DNA of 64,000 nt from Spirosoma validum (GTDB lineage: Bacteria; Bacteroidota; Bacteroidia; Cytophagales; Spirosomataceae). Within the stretch, counting starts at the first letter, position 1. Each line of letters opens with the position of its first letter. Shown in pieces: positions 17,050 through 27,100 of the stretch. The translations under genes were made by a program, and so were the position numbers. The notes under the pieces were generated by a model, which was given only the letters and a program-made list of their open reading frames with translations, was not told the DNA's origin and did no database searches. The stretch lies in NCBI RefSeq assembly GCF_014699035.1, contig NZ_JACXAA010000007.1, positions 355,867 to 419,866 of the forward strand, given 5' to 3'.

Positions 17050-18642
17050 ATGAACCTAAATCGTAGAGATTTCCTTCAGCAACTAGGCTTCGGTGCCCTT
17101 GGTCTGAGTATTGCGACTACCCTTCCTACAACCGGTTGGGCATTACCCACTAAAACAAGTAAGCTGCCCCGTAGTCTGCCCGAAGCGCAGGGTGTTGCCC
17201 CCGGTGGTCTGCTGGATTTTGTGAATACCATCGAATCCAAAAAGCTGAATGTTCATAGTCTGATGGTGCTACGTCACGGACAGGTTGTGGCCGAAGGCTG
17301 GTGGGCGCCGTATGCCCCTCAACTCAAACACACGCTCTACTCGCTCAGCAAAAGCTTTACGTCGACAGCTGTGGGCATGGCCGTAGCCGAGAAGCGATTA
17401 ACGGTCAACGACAAAGTTGTTTCGTTTTTCCCCGACGATGTCCCTTCAACCATCAGCCCGAATCTGGCGGCCATGCGCGTAAAAGACCTGTTGACCATGT
17501 CGACCGGACATGACAAAGACACAACGCCCAAACTGCGGGAAGGAGCGAATCCAAACTGGGTCAAATCGTTTCTGGCACAGCCGGTTGATCACGAACCGGG
17601 TACGTTCTTCGTCTATAATAGCGGTGCTACGTATATGCTCTCAGCCATTGTTCAGAAACTCACCAAGCAACCCATACTGGAGTATTTAAAACCACGGCTG
17701 TTCGGTCCCCTAGGCACTGAAGGCGAAGACTGGGAAGTATCGCCACAGGGTATTAACACAGGCGGTTGGGGCCTTCGGGTACGTACTGAAGATATTGCTA
17801 AGTTCGGTCAGCTCTATCTACAAAAAGGAATGTGGAACGGGAAGCGGTTAATTACAGAGGAATGGATTACCGACGCCACCCGCGCTGAAGTAGAATCGAA
17901 GGGTGGCAAAGGCGATAAACGGGTTAATGATTGGATTCAGGGGTATGGCTATCAGTTCTGGCGGTGCCGCAACGATGCGTACCGGGGCGATGGCGCTTTC
18001 GGGCAGTATTGCATCGTATTGCCCAAAGAAGATGCCGTCATAGCCATTACGTCCGAAACAGGTGATATGCAGGCTGTTCTTGATGCCGCCTGGGATCACA
18101 TTTTGCCCGCGCTCAAGCGAGTTGGATTGCCATCCTATAAAGCGGAACAGACGGCTCTTACAAAGAAACTGTCAAGTCTAACGCTACTACCAGAAGCAAC
18201 AAATACAACAACAACGGCAGCTAGTCAGATCAGCGGAAAGTCATACGCTATTGCCGACAACACGCTGCACGTGAAAGACGTATCACTCACCTTTGGTAAG
18301 GACGGTTGTATTTTTAAGTTACAGGATGACAAAGGCGATCACCAGGTTTTGTGCGGCATTAACCGTTGGCGGGATAGTACCACAACGTTTGCCGTAGCTC
18401 CGCTTATGCTAACGCCAACGCCTGTGCCGGGTGGAGAGACGCGAAAGGTGGCCGCTACCGGCAGTTGGCAGGATGCCAATACGTTCGTGATGACCTGGCG
18501 ATTCATCGAAACGGCGCATTACGATCAGGTCACCTGTCGATTCGGCTCCGAAGGCGTTCAGGTTGAGTTTCAGAGCAGCCTGAGTATTCTGAGTAAAACG
18601 AAAGACAAACGCCCCGTACTGGAAGGGAAAGTGGCGGCTTAA
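17050..18642 (+). CDS. Serine hydrolase, class C beta-lactamase/DD-peptidase-like, Tat-exported
   Basis: A 530-residue protein with a twin-arginine signal (NRRDFLQQLGFGALGLSIA). The beta-lactamase fold carries the catalytic SxxK motif at S98-K101 (YSLSKSF) and the Tyr motif in FVYNSGATY. The C-terminal 140 residues are an extra beta-rich domain. Family members are esterases, D-aminopeptidases or penicillin-binding-like enzymes, so 'beta-lactamase' does not imply antibiotic resistance. It is monocistronic and convergent with the molybdenum oxidoreductase operon across a shared hairpin. Confidence 0.9.
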   Translation: MNLNRRDFLQQLGFGALGLSIATTLPTTGWALPTKTSKLPRSLPEAQGVAPGGLLDFVNTIESKKLNVHSLMVLRHGQVVAEGWWAPYAPQLKHTLYSLSKSFTSTAVGMAVAEKRLTVNDKVVSFFPDDVPSTISPNLAAMRVKDLLTMSTGHDKDTTPKLREGANPNWVKSFLAQPVDHEPGTFFVYNSGATYMLSAIVQKLTKQPILEYLKPRLFGPLGTEGEDWEVSPQGINTGGWGLRVRTEDIAKFGQLYLQKGMWNGKRLITEEWITDATRAEVESKGGKGDKRVNDWIQGYGYQFWRCRNDAYRGDGAFGQYCIVLPKEDAVIAITSETGDMQAVLDAAWDHILPALKRVGLPSYKAEQTALTKKLSSLTLLPEATNTTTTAASQISGKSYAIADNTLHVKDVSLTFGKDGCIFKLQDDKGDHQVLCGINRWRDSTTTFAVAPLMLTPTPVPGGETRKVAATGSWQDANTFVMTWRFIETAHYDQVTCRFGSEGVQVEFQSSLSILSKTKDKRPVLEGKVAA

Positions 18643-18643
18643 A

Positions 18644-18709
18644 CCCCAGAATCCCCTGAAGGGAACTTTGTCTGCGAGTGAGCAAAGTCCCCTTCAGGAG
18701 ATTTAGGGG
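18644..18709. terminator. Bidirectional hairpin between convergent genes
   Basis: Near-complementary arms with cctgaaggg-actttg on the left and caaagt-ccccttcagg on the right lie between the stop codons of the hydrolase (plus) and the oxidoreductase (minus). Placement and symmetry suggest a bidirectional terminator, though no strong T-run follows. Confidence 0.6.
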
Positions 18710-18718
18710 TAGTATTTA

Positions 18719-20959
18719 CTACAACAATTTGTCCAGCGTAATGGGCAAGTCTCTTACGCGCTTTCCGGTTGCATGGAAGATGGCGTTGGCAACGGCGGCT
18801 GGCATCCCGACGATTCCAATTTCACCCAATCCTTTTACCCCCAGCTTATTGACAACATCATCGTGTTCCTCCACAAAAATAACGTCAAGGTCATGAATAT
18901 CAGCGTTGACCGATACGTGGTATTCGGCCAGGCTATGGTTCATAAACCGTCCGAAAGTATGATCCAGAGCGCTTTCTTCGTGAAGTGCTTTACTGATGCC
19001 CCAAACCATGCCGCCCAGAATCTGACTACGTGCCGTTTTTGGGTTTAAGATCCGCCCGCCCGCAATGGCGCTTACCGCCCGAGTTACCTTCACCGTACCC
19101 AGTTCTTCATCGACCATCACTTCGACAAAAGCAGCCGCGTGTGCACTCCGGGTGAAGTTCTTCTGTTTCATCACATCAGCAAACACGCCCGATGTTTCAC
19201 GTACAGCTTTTCCGCCGTTTAGATTAACAAGTGTCATCAACGAGACAGCAGCAGACGGGTCTTTCTTCAACCGCAGATGTTTATCGACAAACTCAATATC
19301 TTCCCATTTGGCGCTCTTAAAGGGGGAGCCGGGCATTTTCTTCGCGAGCTTGAGCAACGATTTCCCAACTTCTTCGCAAACCGCCTGCACAGCTGAACCG
19401 ACTGTAGCCGCCGTCCAGGAACCGCCCGAAATAGGGGCAATTGGAAAATCCGTATCCCCAAGTTTGAACAGTACGTCCTCGATTGGCATCCCGAGGGTAT
19501 CGGCGGCAATCTGGGTCATGATGGTGTACGTACCGGTACCAATCTCGGCGGTGGCGCTACTGACCCACAGTTTCCCGTTGACCAGCAGAGCAGCTTCGGC
19601 GCGGGCACCCAGCATGTTGGAATCCCAGATACCGGTAGCCATTCCCCAGCCAATCAGGTTGTGGTCTTTCTTCATCGAACGCGGCTCAAATGACCGTTTC
19701 GACCAGCCAAAGCGCTCAGCTCCCTGCCGGAAACACTCCCGAAGTTCTTTGCTCGAATACGGACGTTTTTCGTTGTTATCCAGGTCAGAGTAGTTTTTCA
19801 GACGTAGTTCAAGCGGGTCCATGCCCAGTTCGTAAGCCAGTTCATCCATGGCCACTTCCAGGGCAGCCATTCCCGTTACGCCCCCCGGTGCCCGCATATC
19901 CAGCGGACTATAGACGTCCAGCGGCACCAGCTTGTAATCCATCGTTACGTTCTCGGGTGGGTACAACATCCCGCCCCAGTTTACGACAACTTCGGTATAA
20001 TCCTCAAACTGCGAGGTTTCACCGTACGCGTCATGATAAAGCGCGTTCATCGTACCGTCGGGCAAGGCACCGAGTGCTACGTTCTGCACAGTAGCCGGGC
20101 GGTGACCGAACGTAAACATCTGTTGCCGGGTAAGCGTAACGCGTACCGATCGTTTCAGCTCCAGAGCGGCCATCGTTGCCATGAACAACTGGTACTGTGG
20201 TCGTAATCCCGCCCCAAATCCACCACCCATGTAGGGCGATACAACCCGTAGGTTTTTGAACGGAATATTGAATACCTGCGAAACATACAGGATGCTATTC
20301 GTTACGCCCTGGGTTTTATCATAGATCGTTAGCTTCGGCTTCTTTTTACTATCTGTTTCGTACACGACCGTACTGGCAAACAACTCCATCGGGTTATGAT
20401 GTTCAGCCGCGTGAACGTAACGTCCGTTTGTTTTAGCGGAAGCGTCCTGATAAGCCGTCTCAAAATCACCACGCGGTTTGGGTGGTGGTGGTTTCAGCAA
20501 GCTGGCAATACCTGATTTGGGTTCGCGAGCACGATGCAGATTCGCTTCTAAATCAGTCTCATGTGTATCTTCCTTGTACTCAATCCGAACCAGAGAGGCT
20601 GCGTATCGGGCAACTTCAAAGGTTTCGGCGACGACCAAGGCAATGGGCTGTCCACTGTATTTGATGGTTTCATCCTGTAACGGCCGAAACGGCGAACCCG
20701 GTGGGGCATCCTGGTCTTTGTAGCTGATATCGAACCAGGCTAACTTAGGGCGATTTTTGTACGTAAAAACCTTTAAAACGCCATCCAGGCTAAGCGCATC
20801 ACTGGCGTCAATATTCGTGATCTTGCCTTTCGCAATCGCACTCGACACGACGTATCCGTACGTCAGATCAGGTACATTAAATTCGGCGGCATACTTCGCT
20901 TTGCCGGTTACTTTTTCGTTGCCGTCGACGCGGCTAATGGGTTTTCCAATGGCGGTCAT
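18719..20959 (-). CDS. Xanthine dehydrogenase family molybdopterin-binding subunit (PaoC-like)
   Basis: A 746-residue large subunit of a molybdenum hydroxylase that oxidises aldehydes or heterocycles. It opens with SRVDGNEKVTGKAKYAAEF, carries the cofactor-binding GGGFGAGLRPQYQ and ends with the catalytic Glu in VKGLGEIGIVGMPAAV. Start and stop overlap with the FAD subunit by 4 bases, so translation is coupled. With the two upstream subunits it forms a complete alpha-beta-gamma enzyme most like PaoABC. The substrate is not predictable; no cofactor-insertion chaperone (XdhC/PaoD) is visible nearby. Confidence 0.94.
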   Translation of the reverse strand: MTAIGKPISRVDGNEKVTGKAKYAAEFNVPDLTYGYVVSSAIAKGKITNIDASDALSLDGVLKVFTYKNRPKLAWFDISYKDQDAPPGSPFRPLQDETIKYSGQPIALVVAETFEVARYAASLVRIEYKEDTHETDLEANLHRAREPKSGIASLLKPPPPKPRGDFETAYQDASAKTNGRYVHAAEHHNPMELFASTVVYETDSKKKPKLTIYDKTQGVTNSILYVSQVFNIPFKNLRVVSPYMGGGFGAGLRPQYQLFMATMAALELKRSVRVTLTRQQMFTFGHRPATVQNVALGALPDGTMNALYHDAYGETSQFEDYTEVVVNWGGMLYPPENVTMDYKLVPLDVYSPLDMRAPGGVTGMAALEVAMDELAYELGMDPLELRLKNYSDLDNNEKRPYSSKELRECFRQGAERFGWSKRSFEPRSMKKDHNLIGWGMATGIWDSNMLGARAEAALLVNGKLWVSSATAEIGTGTYTIMTQIAADTLGMPIEDVLFKLGDTDFPIAPISGGSWTAATVGSAVQAVCEEVGKSLLKLAKKMPGSPFKSAKWEDIEFVDKHLRLKKDPSAAVSLMTLVNLNGGKAVRETSGVFADVMKQKNFTRSAHAAAFVEVMVDEELGTVKVTRAVSAIAGGRILNPKTARSQILGGMVWGISKALHEESALDHTFGRFMNHSLAEYHVSVNADIHDLDVIFVEEHDDVVNKLGVKGLGEIGIVGMPAAVANAIFHATGKRVRDLPITLDKLL

Positions 20960-21981
20960 GCGGTTGGTTCGAGTTTAGCGGCCTGTCCTAATGCCCGTAC
21001 AATAGCACGCTTAGCCAGTTCAATTTTAAATGTATTGTGTCCATAGCCCTGAGCGCCTGCGAGTAAGGCTTCTGCTGCGGCCTGGAAGTTTTCTTTTGTG
21101 GCTGGTTTACCAACCAATAGCGCTTCGGCTTCGGGTTTACGCCAGGGTTTATGGGCTACGCCACCAAGCGCAATTCGGGCGTCAGTTATGTTCCCGTTCT
21201 CCAGTTCCAGCGCAGCCGCCACAGATACCAGCGCGAAAGCGTAGGAGGCCCGGTCACGGAGTTTCAGATACATAAAGTTGTCCGGGAATCCTTTGGCCGG
21301 CAGGTCGATCGCCGTAATGATTTCGTCGGATTCGAGCGTGTTGTCAATGTGGGGCGTATCGCCGGGGAGTTTGTGAAATTCCGCGAACGGAATGCTACGT
21401 TCCCCGTTTTTTCCCGTCACGCGCACCACCGCTTCGAGTGCCGCCAGGGCCACACACATATCCGATGGGTGCGTAGCGATGCAGTTCGGTTCGGCCAATT
21501 GCCCATCGGAACCCTGCGTTCTCGTCCCCAGAATGGCATGAATCCGGTTAAATCCATTTAGGGCTGAACAACCCGACCCCGGTTCGCGCTTGTTGCAGGG
21601 CGTAGCTAGATCGTAGAAATAATAGCAGCGCGTTCGTTGCATCAGGTTCCCGCCGTCGGTGGCCATGTTACGTAGCTGGGGCGATGCACCGGCCAGAATC
21701 GTTTGCGACAGCAGCGGGTATCGCTGGATGATCCGTTCGTCGTAGGCCGTATCGGCATTCGTTACCAGCGCGCCCAATCGCAATCCCCCTTCCAGGGTTT
21801 CGGAGATGGTTGCCATCGGCAGGCGCGTAATGTCGATTAGCCGCGTGGGACGCTCTACGTTCTCCTTCATCAAATCGATGAGGTTGGTGCCGCCCGCAAT
21901 AAATTTGGCCGTTAGGTCTGATGCCCGTTCGTCAACGGCCGTGTCGACGGCATCGGCTTGTGTGTAGGTGAAGCTGTTCAT
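20956..21981 (-). CDS. FAD-binding subunit of molybdenum hydroxylase (PaoB-like)
   Basis: A 341-residue FAD subunit with the FAD loop KFIAGGTNLIDLMKENVERP near the N-terminus and a C-terminal CO-dehydrogenase flavoprotein domain. Four cysteines in the middle (RTRC, TPC, GSGC, then NC before IATHPSD) match the extra [4Fe-4S] insertion of PaoB. Electrons should pass from the Mo site through the 2Fe-2S subunit to FAD. It overlaps its neighbours by 4 bases on both sides. Confidence 0.94.
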   Translation of the reverse strand: MNSFTYTQADAVDTAVDERASDLTAKFIAGGTNLIDLMKENVERPTRLIDITRLPMATISETLEGGLRLGALVTNADTAYDERIIQRYPLLSQTILAGASPQLRNMATDGGNLMQRTRCYYFYDLATPCNKREPGSGCSALNGFNRIHAILGTRTQGSDGQLAEPNCIATHPSDMCVALAALEAVVRVTGKNGERSIPFAEFHKLPGDTPHIDNTLESDEIITAIDLPAKGFPDNFMYLKLRDRASYAFALVSVAAALELENGNITDARIALGGVAHKPWRKPEAEALLVGKPATKENFQAAAEALLAGAQGYGHNTFKIELAKRAIVRALGQAAKLEPTA

Positions 21982-22514
21982 GCGGTTTGCTTGTTTATAA
22001 CTTCCTCGATCGCATCAACAATATTCGTGTAGGCGCCACACCGGCAAATATTTCCGCTCATCAACTCGCGAATGTCAGCGGTCGTTTTCACACGGCCTTC
22101 GTTCATCATACCAACCGCCGAGCAAATCTGACCCGGTGTGCAGTACCCACACTGAAAAGCGTCATGATCAATAAAGGCTTGTTGCAACGGGTGCAGCTCA
22201 TCAGGGGTTGGTGCCAATCCTTCAATGGTGGTGATTTGCTTCCCTTCCTGCATAATGGCTAATGTCATACAGGAATTGATGCGTTTGCCGTCAAGCAACA
22301 CCGTACAGGCCCCGCACTGTCCATGGTCACAGCCTTTTTTGGTACCCGTCAGGTCCATGTACTCGCGTAATGCATCGAGTAAACTGGTCCAGGGAGAGAG
22401 CTTTAACTGAGTTTCTTTGCCATTAACGGTCAGGGTAACCGTATGCAAAGGCGGCAGCGAAGGCGCCCGCTTATCCAGCGGTGGCGACATTGCAGTAAGA
22501 GTCATATCGTTCAA
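21978..22514 (-). CDS. 2Fe-2S subunit of molybdenum hydroxylase (PaoA-like)
   Basis: A 178-residue iron-sulfur subunit. The plant-type ferredoxin cluster is GCDHGQCGACTVLL plus a later Cys (INSC), and the second cluster is FQCGYCTPGQI with GNICRCGAY. No Tat signal is present, unlike E. coli PaoA, so the enzyme is probably cytoplasmic or exported differently. It is the first gene of the three-gene operon. Confidence 0.95.
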   Translation of the reverse strand: MNDMTLTAMSPPLDKRAPSLPPLHTVTLTVNGKETQLKLSPWTSLLDALREYMDLTGTKKGCDHGQCGACTVLLDGKRINSCMTLAIMQEGKQITTIEGLAPTPDELHPLQQAFIDHDAFQCGYCTPGQICSAVGMMNEGRVKTTADIRELMSGNICRCGAYTNIVDAIEEVINKQTA

Positions 22515-22604
22515 GGTTAGTAGAATATCTATTACCTGAACCCCCCATGAAGAAGGTTGTTCAAAATAGTAATGAAACGGCCCCCGTTGGCTTAGAACGC
22601 CCTT

Positions 22605-22820
22605 TTATGGCCTCAGCAGATTGTATTTTTTCTTCTCCCGGTACGATGCATACCACTCCTGGCCGTCGTTCCCGTTGCTTGTTCGCTTGTCCCACAAAAT
22701 GTAGCCGCCCTTCGGACCAACGCGATAGCCCAGATGGGCGGGAATCCTGATGTTTTTGTTTTGCTGACTAGATGCCTGCTCGAATGGCTCGCCGATGCTT
22801 AAATGTCGGTAGGATGTCAT
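22605..22820 (-). CDS. Small hypothetical protein
   Basis: A 71-residue reading frame (MTSYRHLSIGEPFEQASSQQ...) with a basic, Gly- and Tyr-rich C-terminal half (YRVGPKGGYILWDKR). It is protein-like, but no family was recognised and there is no signal peptide. It lies between the metal-efflux operon and the molybdenum hydroxylase operon on the same strand. It could be spurious. Confidence 0.35.
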   Translation of the reverse strand: MTSYRHLSIGEPFEQASSQQNKNIRIPAHLGYRVGPKGGYILWDKRTSNGNDGQEWYASYREKKKYNLLRP

Positions 22821-22844
22821 AGTGTAAAAAGGTTAGAGGATTCC

Positions 22845-24092
22845 TTATTCTTCTTCGCTATTGTTGAGTTTAGCCAGTAAGCTATACGCGCCCTGAACGA
22901 CAACTGGCGTTTTTGCCGGGTCAATCGTATTCGGGATCGTAACCACTACGTAGCCGTTTTCCCGAATGCCTGTCTTTACCCCGACCTGCTGAAATTGATA
23001 CGTTACCGGGCTGGTTTGCTTCCGCTCCAGTACGTAGATGTAGGCGTTACCACCGTAGCTAACCAAGGCGGCTTCGGGTAACGTACTGAGCGGCTGCGTG
23101 TTGACGGCTACCTGCGCCGATACGTAACTGCCGGGAATGTAGTCGCTGGCATAGCCCTCCGGATGTGCCAGTACGGGAATCGTACGGTCGGAGGCAATCG
23201 ATTTACCGATCAGAAAAATCTCACCCCTGTGAGGGAATTGCGAATCGGCAGCCGCGGCATCCCCTCCTACCGCAAAACGGACCGTCTGCCCCCGCTGGAT
23301 GCGGCTGATGTCTTTCTCGAAAACACTTAGCCGAACGTGCATGTGGCTGATATCGGTCAGTTGCACCAGCACATCCGAAGGATTAACAAACCGCCCGTTG
23401 TTGACCGGTACGTCCGTCACAAAACCCGATACCGGCGACGGGATAGTAACCGTACGGGTCAGTCGTTCCGGCGTAAGCGTAGCCGGATTGATACGAAGCA
23501 TGGCCAGCCGCTGACTCAGACCAGCCAGTTGGGCCTGCAAACTTTGCCGGTTGGCTCGGGTTTGCTGGAAAATCTTGAGTGCGCTGACATTGTCGCGACT
23601 CAGTTCCTGCTGGCGGGCAAACTCCAGGTCGGCGTATTCCAGCTTAGCTTTGGTGTCCAGAAAATCCTGTTGAAGCTGGATGTACTCTGGATTTTCGAGA
23701 ACCACCAGCGTCTGTCCTTTGCGAATACGCATACCTGGCTCCAACCCGATCTGGCGAATGTAGCCCCCAATGGGTACGGACACGGACACCTGATTCTGAG
23801 CGGGCACGTCCAGGGTGCCATTGACCTTGAGCGTCGTATGCATGATGCGCGACGTAGGCTGCCCGAGCTTAATTTCCGCCATATCGTACTGCGCCTGGGT
23901 CAGCGATACACGTACCGGCCCCGCCGGACGTTCAGGCGTTGAATCGGCGGGAGCGGTCTGATTTGATGTACCGGTTTCGGTACTGGATTGCTCTCCAGAC
24001 TGACAGGCCATCAACCCAAAAAGACTTGCGAACAACCAGAAGACAATTCGCTGAAAATGATGAAAATAGGGGTATGTATGTATGCCGTTCAT
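22845..24092 (-). CDS. Heavy-metal RND efflux adaptor lipoprotein (CusB/CzcB family)
   Basis: A 415-residue adaptor that connects a metal RND pump to the outer-membrane duct. The signal peptide ends in lipobox LMAC with Cys30. Barrel-sandwich segments (VSVSVPIGGYIRQIGLEPG; IPSPVSGFVTDVPVNNG) flank an alpha-hairpin, and a membrane-proximal domain follows. Its gene starts 12 bases after the pump-TolC fusion gene ends, forming a compact export operon. Confidence 0.94.
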   Translation of the reverse strand: MNGIHTYPYFHHFQRIVFWLFASLFGLMACQSGEQSSTETGTSNQTAPADSTPERPAGPVRVSLTQAQYDMAEIKLGQPTSRIMHTTLKVNGTLDVPAQNQVSVSVPIGGYIRQIGLEPGMRIRKGQTLVVLENPEYIQLQQDFLDTKAKLEYADLEFARQQELSRDNVSALKIFQQTRANRQSLQAQLAGLSQRLAMLRINPATLTPERLTRTVTIPSPVSGFVTDVPVNNGRFVNPSDVLVQLTDISHMHVRLSVFEKDISRIQRGQTVRFAVGGDAAAADSQFPHRGEIFLIGKSIASDRTIPVLAHPEGYASDYIPGSYVSAQVAVNTQPLSTLPEAALVSYGGNAYIYVLERKQTSPVTYQFQQVGVKTGIRENGYVVVTIPNTIDPAKTPVVVQGAYSLLAKLNNSEEE

Positions 24093-24104
24093 GATGAGGA
24101 TGCT

Positions 24105-27100
24105 TTACAGATTTCCGGCTAAATAGTTGATGTAGAGGACCGACTGATTGTACTGATGCAGCAAATCGAGATAGTTCATTCGGATGGTCAGCGCCTGTTG
24201 CAGCGCCAGCGAGAACTCAACGTAGCCAATGTCTCCGCCACTGAAAGCCCGGCGGGCCTGCGACTGGATCACCTGAGCCTGCGCCAGTCCGTTCTGCTCA
24301 TAGTACGTCAGAGCGTCGCGGTATTGGTTGTATTGTGCTACCGCCTGATTGACCTGCTGATTCAGGGCGAACTGTTGCGTCTGCAATTCCGTCTGCGCCA
24401 GTTGCTCGCCAATACGTGCCGCTTCAACCCGCGCTCGTTGGGCTCCACCCAGCAGGGGAAACGTCAACCCGATCTGCCCACCCTGGAAGCGACGACCCGG
24501 TCCGAAATACAGCTCCTGCCCATCGATCAGTTGACTGCCCACCAACGTCTGGGAGAAAAGACCAATCAGAAAATCAGGTTTCTGCCGGGCCTGCTCGACC
24601 AGCCGGGTTTGCTGACTCACCCGGATTTGCTGTTGTAATTGCCGAACCAGTGGATTTTGCGCCAGTAACGTACTGTCGACGGGAATCTGTAGCGATAGTT
24701 TCGGCAATGTTGACTCGGATAGCGTTACCGAAGCGGTGCGGTAGAGCAGCGTTTGCAATCGCGTTTGTGCGGCTGTCTGGCTGGCCCGGGTTTGCGCCAG
24801 GCGAACGCGCAGATCAGCTAACTGACTTTCGGCCGTAGCTTTCTCCAGCGTACCCGTTTCCCCTACCCGAAGACGTAACGTTGCGGCTTTCACGAACTCA
24901 GCTAATACGGTATCCTGCTGCTGAAATAACTGCGTTTTCTGGACCAGATAAACCAGTTCATAATACGACGACTTCACCTCATACCGCACCTCATTTCGGG
25001 CGACTTGTGCTGCTGCCTGCCGCCCCGCAACCGTCTGGTCGTTCAGATCAGCCAGACGACGCATCAGAGTGGGGTTCGGAATCGTTTGCGTAACGGTCAG
25101 GTTGTTATCGAACTGGCGACTGTTATATTGTCCCAGCATCACTACCGCTGACAATCGTCCGGCATCGTAAGCCGTTCGACGTAACGCCTGCTGCTGATTT
25201 ACGCCCAGATTCGCCAGTTGCAGTTGTGCATTCTGGTTCGTCGCCTGTTGCAACGCCTGATCCAACGTAATGGCCTGTATACCCGGCGTCTGCGCCCAAC
25301 TGGCGGTTGACAGGAGCAGTACTAGCCCAATGCTGGTTATTACCGTTTTGGAACTTTGCTTTTGGGCCGTTTTGATTTCCCGCTCAATGGATTTTTTCTC
25401 GAAGAGCGAATACAGAATGGGCAGAATAAGTAGCGTCAGTAACGTAGCGGTCAGTAAACCGCCAATGACGACCGTAGCCAGAGGCTTCTGTACTTCGGCC
25501 CCCGCTGAATTGGACAACGCCATCGGAATGAAGCCGAACGAAGCGACTAACGCCGTCATGATCACCGGCCGTAAGCGAACTTCAGCCCCCCGCCGGATAA
25601 TTTCGGTCAGATCCGTTAGTCCTTCTTCGTGACGTAACCGGTTGAACTCTGCGATCAGTACGATACCGTTCAGTACCGACACGCCAAACAGCGCGATGAA
25701 TCCAACGCCCGCCGAAATACTGAAGGGCATTCCCCGTAGCAACAAGGCAAATACCCCACCAATGGCCGCCATCGGAATGGCCATGAAAATGAGTAAACTC
25801 TGCCGGACGGAGTTGAACGTAAAAAACAATAGGGCAAAAATCAGCCCGAGAGCGATCGGCACGGCAATACTAAGCCGCTTCTTGGCATCGATCAGATTCT
25901 CAAATTGTCCCCCATACGTTACGTAGTAGCCGGGCGGAAACTTGATTTTCTGATTTACGTTCTGCTGTAACTCAGCAACAATACTCTCAACGTCGCGCCC
26001 TCGTACGTTGAAACCCAGCGTAATCCGTCGGTGGGTGTTATCGCGCTGAATCTGATTCGGAGCTTGTTCAATGCTTACCTGAGCGATCTGCGACAAGGGA
26101 ATCTGCTGATCCGGACTGGCGGGTCCCCGACTGGAGGTCCCCGGACTGGAACTCGCCCCTGTCGGAACAGCTACGTAGAGATTTTGTACGTCTTCTATAC
26201 TTTGCCGTTTGTCGGAAGCAAGACGAACAACCAGATCAAACCGCTTTTCGCCTTCAAACACCAGTCCCGCCGACTGTCCAGCAAAGGCCGTATTGATGGT
26301 TCGGTTAACGTCGGCTACGTTCAGCCCAAACCGGGCAATTTGCGCCCGGTCGAGTTTGATCAGAATCTGCGACAGTCCTGCAACCTGTTCAATGTACAGA
26401 TCTTTTGCCCCATCGATGCCCCGAATCAGACCACCGACCTGACGAGCCAGCTTTTCCAGTTGGTTCAGATCATCACCGTAAATCTTCAGGGCCACATCCT
26501 GTCGGGCTCCCGTCATCAGCTCATTGAACCGCATTTGTACGGGTTGCTGAAAGCCAAACGTAACACCCGGCACCACCGACAGCGCTTCAGCCATTTTATT
26601 GGCTAGTTCATCGCGGGTTTTGGCGGATGTCCACTGGTCTTTGGGCTTTAGAATCACCATCAGATCAGACGCTTCAATCGGCATCGGGTCCGTCGGAATT
26701 TCGCCGGAACCCACTTTCGCCACGACCTGTTCCACCTCCGGAAACTGCTTCAGCAGAATCCGTTCCGCTTTCAACGTAGCATCGACCGTTTCGGAAAGTG
26801 AGCTTCCCGTCAGCGTGCGCGTATCGACCGCAAAATCGCCTTCATCGAGCTGCGGAATGAACTCGCCCCCCATACGCGTAAATAAAAAACCGGCCACTAT
26901 AAGGAGTCCTAACGCACTGAGCAGAATGGGCAGTCGATGACGTAACGACCACAGCAACACCGGTTCGTAAAGACGTTGCAACCGGGTCATCAGCTTATGG
27001 GAAAACGTTTCTTTGTGAACGACCTTTTTATCGAGCAGCAACGACGAAATCATGGGCACGTAGGTTAGCGACAGAATGAATGCCCCCAGAATGGCAAACG

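Noticed and set aside
17050..18642. Antibiotic-resistance beta-lactamase
   Set aside because: The SxxK and Tyr motifs fit the class C fold, but the length and extra C-terminal domain match general serine hydrolases, so resistance cannot be claimed.
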